Shown piece by piece: positions 7,508-15,555 of a stretch of DNA of 64,000 bases. Below the pieces are notes generated by a model. That model saw only the letters and a list, made by a program, of their open reading frames with translations, was not told the DNA's origin and did not search any database. Within the stretch, counting starts at the first letter, position 1. Each line of letters opens with the position of its first letter. The position numbers and the translations under genes were made by a program. This DNA is from an uncultured Sutterella sp. (GTDB taxonomy: Bacteria > Pseudomonadota > Gammaproteobacteria > Burkholderiales > Burkholderiaceae_F), in the NCBI GenBank assembly GCA_902463725.1, contig CABQGK010000005.1:1-64000 (forward strand), given 5' to 3'.

Positions 7508-8809
7508 GTGTCTCACCTTAACTCGCTTCGTATTGCGCTCTGCGGCTCGCTCAGTCTAGCAATTCCGCTGGTCGCATGGGCTACCGCCGAGACGGATTCT
7601 CCCAATACGCCACAACAGTCAAGCACAACAAGCAGTGTTGTCGTGGCAGAAGAGCGCCCAATCACGGTCGCTTATCTCATGCCAAGCGACAACTCTCCTG
7701 TGCTTGCCGCCAATAAGATCGTTCTCAATGGACTCACTTCTGCCAACATGTTCAAGCCAAACATACGGCTTCTGATGGTCGAAACGTCCTTGGATAACAA
7801 CCTCGAAAACCAGCTTAAAGCCGCTGTCCTTGCTGGTGCTGATGTCGCCATTGGCCCCCTGTCGCGCGACCGTGTTGATGAACTCTTAAAGATGCCCGAG
7901 CTACCACTTCCCGTGGTTGCCCTTAACACGCCGACAACGCTACAGGGTGAAGCCGATACGCAGCTCCTTATGATGTCGTTGAGCAATGAACTTGAAGCAA
8001 GTTACATAGCCAACGAGGCAGCTGATACTATCGAGAGCCTCAAAAACCCAATGGCTCGCGTCGTTATTATCCGAGACGCCACCAAAAACGATTACCGCGT
8101 TACGGCTGGCTATGAGGCTGCACTACAAGCTCGCCACATTCCCTATCAAATCCTGCCGATTGATCTGACTACGATTAACGCACAGAGAAAACTCTTCTCT
8201 GAGGAGATGAACGCTGACCTCAAGGCACAGTATGCACATGAAATCGCAGAACTCTCTCGCCTGCCAAAAACAGACGAAAACCTGCAGCGTCTCAAAGAAC
8301 TGAAGGATGCGCAACGTATCGCCGAAGTGCAAGGAACACCAGAATTCCCTGTTGCCCTCCTTTCTATGGGAGCGACTGAAGCAGGGCTTGTCGTTGGCCG
8401 TCTGCCACGCAAGACGCAAATCATGGGTGTATCGCTACTCAACCCTGGCGATCCTGAAACCAATCCTACGGCGAGCTCATTGGTCTACGACCTCAACAAT
8501 GCTGTCTTTGTGGATGCGCCTTTGCTGATTAAGTACGATGCTCAGGGCTTTGAAGCGAAATTCCAAACACCGATGCCCTATTCTTTACCAGCTAAGCGCC
8601 TCTTCGCGCTTGGATTGGACGCACTCAGTATCGCGGAACAATGGGCGCATCAAGTACCAAATATCAAACTAGCTGGTGAAGCCGGTCAGTGGTCAGGAGA
8701 TGTCGCTTCGAGCGCCATCCTGACTAGAAAACCCGCTACTGTACTCATCCAAGATGGTGCGCTACAGTTGCTAACGATCGAACCAGCTCCAGCAAAAGCC
8801 ACGCAGTAA
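7508..8809 (+). CDS. LpoA-like periplasmic protein (penicillin-binding protein activator family)
   Basis: A 433-residue secreted protein with a periplasmic-binding-protein-like fold (ITVAYLMPSD, GADVAIGPLSRDRVDELL, VVIIRDATKNDY, VALLSMGATEAGLVVGRL). It is divergent from rsmI exactly as lpoA is in E. coli, so I infer the LpoA family, whose E. coli member activates PBP1a from the outer membrane. Two things differ. It has only the C-terminal domain (E. coli LpoA is ~678 residues with an N-terminal TPR region). Also, the signal peptide ends AIPLVAWA without a lipobox cysteine. I chose the GTG at 7508, with GGGGA seven bases upstream. The long in-frame extension upstream is antisense to rsmI and is not real. 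Confidence 0.7.
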   Translation: MSHLNSLRIALCGSLSLAIPLVAWATAETDSPNTPQQSSTTSSVVVAEERPITVAYLMPSDNSPVLAANKIVLNGLTSANMFKPNIRLLMVETSLDNNLENQLKAAVLAGADVAIGPLSRDRVDELLKMPELPLPVVALNTPTTLQGEADTQLLMMSLSNELEASYIANEAADTIESLKNPMARVVIIRDATKNDYRVTAGYEAALQARHIPYQILPIDLTTINAQRKLFSEEMNADLKAQYAHEIAELSRLPKTDENLQRLKELKDAQRIAEVQGTPEFPVALLSMGATEAGLVVGRLPRKTQIMGVSLLNPGDPETNPTASSLVYDLNNAVFVDAPLLIKYDAQGFEAKFQTPMPYSLPAKRLFALGLDALSIAEQWAHQVPNIKLAGEAGQWSGDVASSAILTRKPATVLIQDGALQLLTIEPAPAKATQ

Positions 8810-8840
8810 AGCTTTTAGCTACACACACAACCATCTATAA

Positions 8841-8876
8841 GCAGTGACCACTCAAAACGTCACTGCTTTGTCTTTC
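8841..8876 (+). terminator. Intrinsic terminator after the LpoA-like gene
   Basis: Eight-base arms GCAGTGAC/GTCACTGC with a ten-base loop are followed by TTTGTCTTTCT, 32 bases after the stop codon. It separates this gene from uup. Confidence 0.75.
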
Positions 8877-8893
8877 TAGGAAAACGTTGTCCC

Positions 8894-10732
8894 ATGCCAT
8901 TGATCACACTTCAGAATGTCGATGCCGCTTGGGGGGATCTGCCTTTACTTGATGGCGCCAACTTCTCGTTGGAGTCAGGTGAACGCATTGGCGTCATCGG
9001 CCGAAATGGTACAGGCAAAAGCACCCTGCTATCCATCCTCGCCGCGCAACAAATCCCCGACCATGGGGAGCGTATAGCGCAAGACGGCCTTCGTATTGAG
9101 TATGTAGAGCAAGAACCTATTCTGCCCGCCGCGTCCACTATTCGAGAAAGTCTCATTGCTCGCGGTGCCATCATGAACATGGCCGATGAACGTGACAAAT
9201 GGCGTGTGCTAGCCAAACTCGATGAATACATCGATCGGTTTGGTGTACACAAAGGTCGTGCTCCTGCTCAAGCGAGTGGTGGCGAACGCAAGCGCGCAGC
9301 CCTCGCACTCGCCTTTGCGTTGCTACCGGATGTGCTACTACTCGACGAGCCAACCAATCACCTCGATATTGAAGCCATCAAACTGCTAGAAAATATCTGT
9401 AATACAGAATACAAAAATTCAAGATCTCTGGTCGTTATCACGCATGATCGACAGTTTCTCGATAATGTTGTTACACGCATTATCGAACTCGACCGAGGAC
9501 AGCTCCGTTCATATCCTGGCAGCTTTGCCGCCTATCAAGACAAAAAAGAATACGAGCTAAATAGCGAAACCCTTGCTAATCAGCGCTTTGATAAATTCTG
9601 GAAGCAAGAAGAGGTATGGATTCGCAAAGGTATCGAAGCACGACGCACAAGAAATGAAGGGCGTGTTCGCCGTCTTGAACAACTGAGACGTGAACGTGAG
9701 CAACGACGGGAATTGGTCGGTAGCATACAACTGACGATTGACGCTGGTGACAAAAGCGGAAAAATCGTTGCAGAAATAGCAGGACTCTCAAAATCTTTTG
9801 GCGAGCATCATGTCGTTCGCGACTTCGACCTCGTCTTGCTGCGCGGGGAAAAGTTGGGGCTCATCGGTCCCAATGGAATTGGGAAAAGTACGCTCATCAA
9901 ACTCATTTTGGGGCAGCTGTCCCCTGATGCCGGCACTGTCAAGCTAGGCACCAATCTGAAGGTGGCCTATTTCGATCAGTTACGTGAGCAACTTGACCTC
10001 AACAAAACAGTTGCTGAAACCATCTCCCCTGGCTCTGAATGGGTAGAAATAGGCGGACAGAAAAAACACGTTATCGCCTACATGGGGGATTTTTTGTTCC
10101 CGCCAAGACGAATCAATGTACCAGTGAGCTCGCTCTCTGGAGGTGAACGCAATCGACTTTTGCTTGCACGCTTATTCGCCCTACCGGCTAATCTGCTCAT
10201 TCTAGACGAACCAACCAACGATTTAGATATCGACGGCTTGGACGTGCTCGAACAAACGCTCAGTAACTATCCTGGCACCATCATTGTCGTATCACACGAC
10301 CGGCGCTTCTTAGATAATGTGGTCACGCGAGTGTTGGCACCACAAGGCGATGGCCACTGGCAAAGTTATATCGGCGGTTATAGTGACTGGCAACTCCAGA
10401 GCACGAGAACAAGCGTGCACACCGATGCGCCAAAAAATAACCCTACTGCCATCAAAGACCCATCACCAGTTCGTGTAACCAAGCGAGAGCAGAAACGGCT
10501 CTCCTATAAGGAAACCAAAGAACTTGAAGAGCTGCCTGCGCAAATCATGGCCCTCGAAGAGGAGCAAGCCGCTCTCATCGAAAGCATGAGTGCTGCAGAC
10601 TACCACAGCCTTCCCGTTGAGCGCATCAAGGCAGACAAAGACCGAGCCGTGTCCCTCGAGCAACAGATTGCGCAAGCCTACCAACGCTGGGAAACATTAG
10701 AACAAAAGAAAACTGCCTTTGAATTAGGGTAA
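8894..10732 (+). CDS. uup: ABC-F ATPase Uup
   Basis: Soluble protein with two ABC ATPase domains and no membrane part. Walker A sequences are GRNGTGKST (~residue 36) and GPNGIGKST (~residue 325), the signature motifs ASGGERKRA and LSGGERNRL, and both Walker B motifs end LLLDEPTN/LILDEPTN. The charged linker between the domains (RRTRNEGRVRRLEQLRRE) and a C-terminal coiled coil (~residues 530-612, KETKELEELPAQIMALEEEQ) place it in the Uup branch. Members act on ribosomes and suppress precise transposon excision. 612 residues is typical. Confidence 0.9.
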   Translation: MPLITLQNVDAAWGDLPLLDGANFSLESGERIGVIGRNGTGKSTLLSILAAQQIPDHGERIAQDGLRIEYVEQEPILPAASTIRESLIARGAIMNMADERDKWRVLAKLDEYIDRFGVHKGRAPAQASGGERKRAALALAFALLPDVLLLDEPTNHLDIEAIKLLENICNTEYKNSRSLVVITHDRQFLDNVVTRIIELDRGQLRSYPGSFAAYQDKKEYELNSETLANQRFDKFWKQEEVWIRKGIEARRTRNEGRVRRLEQLRREREQRRELVGSIQLTIDAGDKSGKIVAEIAGLSKSFGEHHVVRDFDLVLLRGEKLGLIGPNGIGKSTLIKLILGQLSPDAGTVKLGTNLKVAYFDQLREQLDLNKTVAETISPGSEWVEIGGQKKHVIAYMGDFLFPPRRINVPVSSLSGGERNRLLLARLFALPANLLILDEPTNDLDIDGLDVLEQTLSNYPGTIIVVSHDRRFLDNVVTRVLAPQGDGHWQSYIGGYSDWQLQSTRTSVHTDAPKNNPTAIKDPSPVRVTKREQKRLSYKETKELEELPAQIMALEEEQAALIESMSAADYHSLPVERIKADKDRAVSLEQQIAQAYQRWETLEQKKTAFELG

Positions 10733-10840
10733 ACCCCTATATTTATAGACATGTTTTCCGTCTCTAGTTGAGTATGTTGAAACAGATTGGACTGCCGTAG
10801 CAGCCCTTGTCAGAGTTTGAAGAAAGAAAAGGAAAATCCC

Positions 10841-12691
10841 GTGACAGCTAGCACAACAGAAACGAACCACTACGATCTCGACCATGTCGATACGTTGCCT
10901 GGTTTATTCGAAAATAGTCTAAAGCTGTACTCCGCCCAAGAAGCCCTTCGTCAGTTCGATCGTTCGACCAATCAGTGGATCAGCTACAGCTATAGCGAAT
11001 TGGGAAAGCGAATTACAGCCTGGCGTCGAGCTTTTGCACAGATGGGGCTTGCACGCGGTTCACGCATTGCAATTCTCATGCCCAACTCGGTCGACCATGT
11101 TTGTGCTGACCAAGCCGCCCTTGCTAACGGCTTGGTACCTGTGCCTTTGCACGCTATTGATACACCTGGTGCCTGTGCGTTCATCATCATTGACAGCCAA
11201 GCCGTTGCCCTCGTCACCAATAAACTCAATCGCTGGAATCAAATTCGCGCGACTGGGGTAGAAATGCCAGACCTCACTCATGTGATTGTGACGGATGAGG
11301 GAGAAGTATCAGAGCAATTTACGGATGAGCATTTCGACATCACGGGTGCTACCAAATTTCTCCAGAAGGGGGAAGCATTTCCTGGTGAACTACCGCCCTT
11401 ACCCAGTAAAGATGACCTAGCAGGCATCATTTATACCTCAGGGACAACTGGGCGACCCAAGGGCGTCATGCTTACGCATAACAATATCGTCAGCAACGTC
11501 AAAGCGACGTTGAAGTGCGTCTCCCCTAATGTTGGGGACACCTTCCTTTCCTTCCTACCGCTCTCACACACCTTTGAACGTACTGCGGGTTACTATCTTG
11601 CATTAGCAACGGGCTGCCGTATCGCCTACAACCGCTCCATTTTGTTGCTTGCCGATGACCTCAAGACGATCAAACCAGATGTTGTCATCTCCGTACCACG
11701 CGTCTATGAGCGAATTTTTGCAAGAGTAGAAGACAAGCTCAAAAAATCGAATGCCTTGGCGCGAATGGTGTTTAACTGGGCTGTTGAAATCGGTTGGCGA
11801 GACTTTTGCCGCAAAAATCTCATGCCAGTAGAAAAGAGTTGGCGTAGCTTCCTTGACCCCATCGTGCGTGCACTCTTGCTGAAAAAGGTTTCCTCTACGC
11901 TATTAGCGCAGTTCGGTGGCCGTCTACGCATTGCGATTTCTGGAGGCGCCGCCTTGAACGCCAAGGTTGCCCGTACCTTCTGCGGGTTAGGCTTACCAAT
12001 TATTCAAGGCTATGGCATGACCGAAGCTAGCCCAATCATCGCTGGCAACAACCAGTCGCTTAACCAACCCGCTACCGTCGGACGTCCTTTCTGTAACGTT
12101 GAGCTCCGCCTAGGTGAAGGGCAAGAGATTCAAATCAAGGGGCCAACCGTTATGAAGGGTTACTGGAATCGCCCAGAAGATAGTGCTCGAGCCTTCACGC
12201 CTGACGGCTGGCTATGTACCGGGGATGTTGGTGCCTTCAATGAGGCTGGTCTCTTGCAAATCAAAGGACGCATCAAGGAAATCATTGTCACCAGCACTGG
12301 CGAGAAAGTCCCGCCAGCAGACCTTGAAAGTGCCATTGAAACAGATCCTCTCTTTGCACAAGCATATATCATCGGTGAAAATCGTCCTTATCTCTCGCTC
12401 ATTGCTGTCGTTGGTGAAGAAGAGTGGAAACGACTGGCGCAAGAGCACGGCCTCAATCCTGATGATGAAAGCGCGCTTAACGCCCCTGCCTTAAAGAGTG
12501 ATGCGCTTAAGCGAGCCAAAATCGCAGCACGAGACTTTCCTCACTATGCCTTGCCGCGCGCAATAGTGCTTACGAAAGAGCCTTGGACGATCGAAAATGG
12601 GCTTTTAACGCCTACCCTCAAGCTCAAACGCGGTCCATTGTCCACGAAGTTCCGAGACACAATTCAGAAGCTATACGCCACACACGGCTAA
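10841..12691 (+). CDS. AMP-dependent long-chain acyl-CoA synthetase
   Basis: Activates fatty acids to acyl-CoA through an acyl-adenylate. The adenylate-forming motif GIIYTSGTTGRPKGVMLTHN lies near residue 197, with QGYGMTEASPI and GWLCTGDVG further on and the A10-type lysine region in the C-terminal lobe. I chose the GTG at 10841, preceded by AAAGGAAAA; the upstream extension to 10787 has no ribosome site. At 616 residues it resembles the FadD15/long-chain branch. Substrate range cannot be read from sequence. The downstream radical SAM gene is 155 bases away, behind a structured spacer. Confidence 0.85.
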   Translation: MTASTTETNHYDLDHVDTLPGLFENSLKLYSAQEALRQFDRSTNQWISYSYSELGKRITAWRRAFAQMGLARGSRIAILMPNSVDHVCADQAALANGLVPVPLHAIDTPGACAFIIIDSQAVALVTNKLNRWNQIRATGVEMPDLTHVIVTDEGEVSEQFTDEHFDITGATKFLQKGEAFPGELPPLPSKDDLAGIIYTSGTTGRPKGVMLTHNNIVSNVKATLKCVSPNVGDTFLSFLPLSHTFERTAGYYLALATGCRIAYNRSILLLADDLKTIKPDVVISVPRVYERIFARVEDKLKKSNALARMVFNWAVEIGWRDFCRKNLMPVEKSWRSFLDPIVRALLLKKVSSTLLAQFGGRLRIAISGGAALNAKVARTFCGLGLPIIQGYGMTEASPIIAGNNQSLNQPATVGRPFCNVELRLGEGQEIQIKGPTVMKGYWNRPEDSARAFTPDGWLCTGDVGAFNEAGLLQIKGRIKEIIVTSTGEKVPPADLESAIETDPLFAQAYIIGENRPYLSLIAVVGEEEWKRLAQEHGLNPDDESALNAPALKSDALKRAKIAARDFPHYALPRAIVLTKEPWTIENGLLTPTLKLKRGPLSTKFRDTIQKLYATHG

Positions 12692-12771
12692 AGCATCGTG
12701 TCACATTTGATTCGTCAGAGCCCCTGAAGAAGGAGCTCTGATGGTCAAGCAGGCCGAATGATGCTATAGCT

Positions 12772-12811
12772 AAATTTTTCAGCCCTCAGGCCTAGGGCTA
12801 GGCTAAAATTT
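12772..12811. other. Nested inverted repeat upstream of the radical SAM gene
   Basis: Outer arms AAATTTT/AAAATTT and inner arms AGCCCT/AGGGCT form a two-tier symmetric structure that ends 35 bases before the start codon. A second small repeat, TCAGAGC/GCTCTGA, lies at 12715-12741. They could be a terminator for the acyl-CoA synthetase gene or a regulator target; neither has a clean T-run in the plus direction. Confidence 0.4.
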
Positions 12812-12846
12812 CTCATCCTACAGTCCTCAAATCGACTCAAATTTTT

Positions 12847-14157
12847 ATGAGCTCCACCCCCGAAAAATTTCATCAAGACCTGATGCCCGAGTGGGCCATT
12901 CACATGACCGACAAGATCATGGACTACTATACGTCCAAGTATCTGCGTTGCGATCCTGTCATACTGAATAACCCACCTCCGCCTCAAGAAGGCCATCAGT
13001 ACCTTCTCTACGCCCATATTCCGTTCTGCCACACGCTTTGTTCGTACTGCACCTTCCACCGTTTCCTATTTAAGGAGCACACTGCGCGCGCCTATTTCGA
13101 GAACCTGCGCAAAGAAATGGACTACGTCAAAGCACTCGGCTATGACTTCCAATCCATGTACGTGGGTGGTGGAACAACGACCATCATCGAGAGCGAGCTC
13201 ATCAAAACACTTGAGCATGCAAAAAAGCTCTTCCCCTCGATTAAGGAAATTTCGTGTGAAACAGATCCTCAGATCATCATGACTCCGCAGTTCCGAAATC
13301 TCAAAGGGCTTGTCGACCGTATGTCCATCGGCGTGCAGAGCTTCAACGATGACATTCTGAAGCTTGCAGAGCGCTATGAAAAATTTGGCTCTGGCGAGCA
13401 GATTTTTGAGCGCTTGCAGTACGCACAAGAACTCTTTCCAACCTGCAATGTCGATATGATCTTTGGGTTCCGCGGACAGACGCTCGACATGCTACAAGAC
13501 GATATGGACAAGATTCGCCAACTCAATCCACGTCAAGTGACCACCTATCCGCTCATGGTGACATCGCAGACCCGAAAGAGTGTCAAAAATGTCATTGCTG
13601 CGGAAGGCAATCAGCTTGCTGAGCAATATAAAGTCATCATGGACACACTCGGCGCGCACTACCGTCAGCTCACGAGTTGGACATTTGGACGCACAAATGA
13701 CGAAGGCTTTGACGAGTACGTTGTTGACCATGACGAGTACTTGGGTGTCGGCTCGGGCGCATTTAGCTTCCTCGGAGATAGTCTCTACGTCAACACCTTT
13801 AGCCTGCGCCGCTATGGCGAACGCATCGCTGAGGGACATACGGGGGTGGAACGCCGTCGGCAATTCAATAAGCACTCGATCTTGCAATATCGCCTCATGC
13901 TTAATCTCTTTTCACACCGACTCTCACGTCGCTATTTCCGCGAAGTGCACGGTGTGAATCTTGATCGTGCGCTCTTCAAGGAAATGATGGGGCTTCGTTT
14001 GCTCGGCGCTATTAAGGATGATCCGAATGACCCCGACCGCTTGATTGTCACGGATACAGGAAAATTCTTGGGTCTTGTGATGATGAAGGCTTTCTACTCC
14101 GCTATGGACAATGTTCGTGCGGAACTGCGTAAGCCACTCAAAGAAGAGGATATGTAA
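12847..14157 (+). CDS. HemN/HemW-like radical SAM enzyme
   Basis: A 436-residue protein of the coproporphyrinogen III oxidase-like radical SAM family. The cluster motif CX3CX2C is Cys61, Cys65 and Cys68 (HIPFCHTLCSYCTF). SAM-binding elements follow (MYVGGGTTTI, SCETDPQ, MSIGVQSFND, DMIFGF). A HemN-type C-terminal domain ends the protein. It is neither clearly HemN (no YTSYPTA-type N-terminus) nor HemW (it carries about 50 residues before the first motif), and the HydG motif is absent. It may act in heme synthesis or handling. It precedes hydF and hydE on the same strand, so a link to [FeFe]-hydrogenase assembly is possible but unproven. Confidence 0.8.
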   Translation: MSSTPEKFHQDLMPEWAIHMTDKIMDYYTSKYLRCDPVILNNPPPPQEGHQYLLYAHIPFCHTLCSYCTFHRFLFKEHTARAYFENLRKEMDYVKALGYDFQSMYVGGGTTTIIESELIKTLEHAKKLFPSIKEISCETDPQIIMTPQFRNLKGLVDRMSIGVQSFNDDILKLAERYEKFGSGEQIFERLQYAQELFPTCNVDMIFGFRGQTLDMLQDDMDKIRQLNPRQVTTYPLMVTSQTRKSVKNVIAAEGNQLAEQYKVIMDTLGAHYRQLTSWTFGRTNDEGFDEYVVDHDEYLGVGSGAFSFLGDSLYVNTFSLRRYGERIAEGHTGVERRRQFNKHSILQYRLMLNLFSHRLSRRYFREVHGVNLDRALFKEMMGLRLLGAIKDDPNDPDRLIVTDTGKFLGLVMMKAFYSAMDNVRAELRKPLKEEDM

Positions 14158-14203
14158 GAGTCCAGCTCTTTCCTGAAAGCCAAAAATCGCATCCACAGCC
14201 TCT

Positions 14204-14248
14204 AGGGCAGGGATGGCTACCCCTCAGATAGGACGCCGCCCCTGCCCT
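14204..14248 (+). other. GC-rich stem-loop upstream of hydF
   Basis: Nine-base perfect arms AGGGCAGGG/CCCTGCCCT enclose a 27-base loop in the 126-base spacer between the radical SAM gene and hydF. It is followed by TTAACTACG rather than a T-run. It may be an attenuator or processing site that separates the two genes. Confidence 0.4.
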
Positions 14249-14283
14249 TAACTACGGACCAACACTGAGCAAAGGAGACCGTC

Positions 14284-15555
14284 ATGCTCGACGCCCCAAA
14301 GGGTCTGCGCTTACATATCGGCATCTTTGGCGAACGAAACGCAGGAAAAAGCTCTCTGCTCAACGCACTCACCAATCAAAAGCTCTCTATCGTCTCTGAG
14401 ATTGCGGGAACCACAACGGATCCCGTTGAAAAAGCTACTGAACTCTTCCCTGTAGGTCCCGTCGTCTTTATTGACACAGCAGGCATAGACGATGTTGGAG
14501 CGCTCGGCGCCGCACGGGTAGCGCGTTCACTGAGTGTATTGAGTTGGATCGATATCGCAATTGTTGCCATCAACGGCCAATGTAACGCGCTCAATCCCGC
14601 TACAGCTAACTTACTTAACGACTGCCGCACACGTGCCACACCGATCCTAATTGCGTTAACACAGTGCGACTTAGGAGCCCCGTCAGAAGAGCTATTGGCA
14701 TCGCTAAAGCGCGCGCTGCCCCCAGAAACCCCCATCATCAGCACGAGTGCACATAAAAGCACTGGTATGGATGTCCTACGCGCCGCCATTAGTCATATGG
14801 CCTCTAAGAGAGAACCAGACCACCCCCTCACTCAAGGGCTTGTAAAAGCCTGCGACACAGTACTTCTCGTCACCCCAATGGATATTGGTGCCCCCAAAGG
14901 GCGGCTCATTCTGCCGCAGGTGCAGACGCTACGCGAGCTTCTAGATGTACATGCTCGGATCATCGTCATCCAAGTGGATGCGCTCAGCGCCATGCTCAAT
15001 GAGCTCAAACACCCGCCCGCGCTGATCATCACCGACTCACAAGTCGTACACGACGTTGCACGCATCGCCCCTGCAGAAATCCCACTCACCACATTTTCCA
15101 TTCTCATGTCTGCTGCAAAATGCGACATGATACCCCTCGCACAAGGCGCTGCCGCAATTGAGCGCCTGCGAGACGGAGACAAAGTGTTGATTATGGAAAC
15201 CTGTAGTCATCATCCGCAGAAGGATGACATTGGACGCGTAAAGATTCCCCGCTGGCTTCGTGAATACACCGCTAAAAACCTTGACATAACGGTAGCAGCT
15301 GGACGCGAAATTCCATCAGACTTCCGTCCCTACCAGTTACTCATTCAATGCGGAGGCTGCGTCGTCACGCGCCGACATATGCTAGCGCGGCTCGCGCAAG
15401 CACTGGCGCAGGGGGTACCGATGACCAACTATGGTATGGCCATTTCCGCCTTTGGTGGCCTCATTGAACGCGTGCTATCAGCACATCCAGAGGCTCTTGC
15501 CGCCTATCACACGGCGTTGCTCACCAATGGAGAAGCGCATGACGACGACCAATGA
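14284..15555 (+). CDS. hydF: [FeFe]-hydrogenase maturation GTPase HydF
   Basis: Scaffold on which the 2Fe subcluster of [FeFe]-hydrogenase is built and handed to HydA. The N-terminal GTPase has G1 GERNAGKSS (~residue 17), G3 DTAGIDD and a G4 that reads TQCD where NKxD is usual. The C-terminal cluster domain has Cys307-Ser-His309 in ETCSHH and Cys356-Gly-Gly-Cys359. The residue before Cys356 is Gln, where the CxH...HCxxC family pattern has His. The start follows AAAGGAGACC. hydE overlaps its end, so the two are translationally coupled. Confidence 0.92.
   Translation: MLDAPKGLRLHIGIFGERNAGKSSLLNALTNQKLSIVSEIAGTTTDPVEKATELFPVGPVVFIDTAGIDDVGALGAARVARSLSVLSWIDIAIVAINGQCNALNPATANLLNDCRTRATPILIALTQCDLGAPSEELLASLKRALPPETPIISTSAHKSTGMDVLRAAISHMASKREPDHPLTQGLVKACDTVLLVTPMDIGAPKGRLILPQVQTLRELLDVHARIIVIQVDALSAMLNELKHPPALIITDSQVVHDVARIAPAEIPLTTFSILMSAAKCDMIPLAQGAAAIERLRDGDKVLIMETCSHHPQKDDIGRVKIPRWLREYTAKNLDITVAAGREIPSDFRPYQLLIQCGGCVVTRRHMLARLAQALAQGVPMTNYGMAISAFGGLIERVLSAHPEALAAYHTALLTNGEAHDDDQ

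Noticed and set aside
12700..12716. Possible FNR box before the radical SAM gene
   Set aside because: Only the half-site TTGAT is present, with no ATCAA partner at the required spacing.
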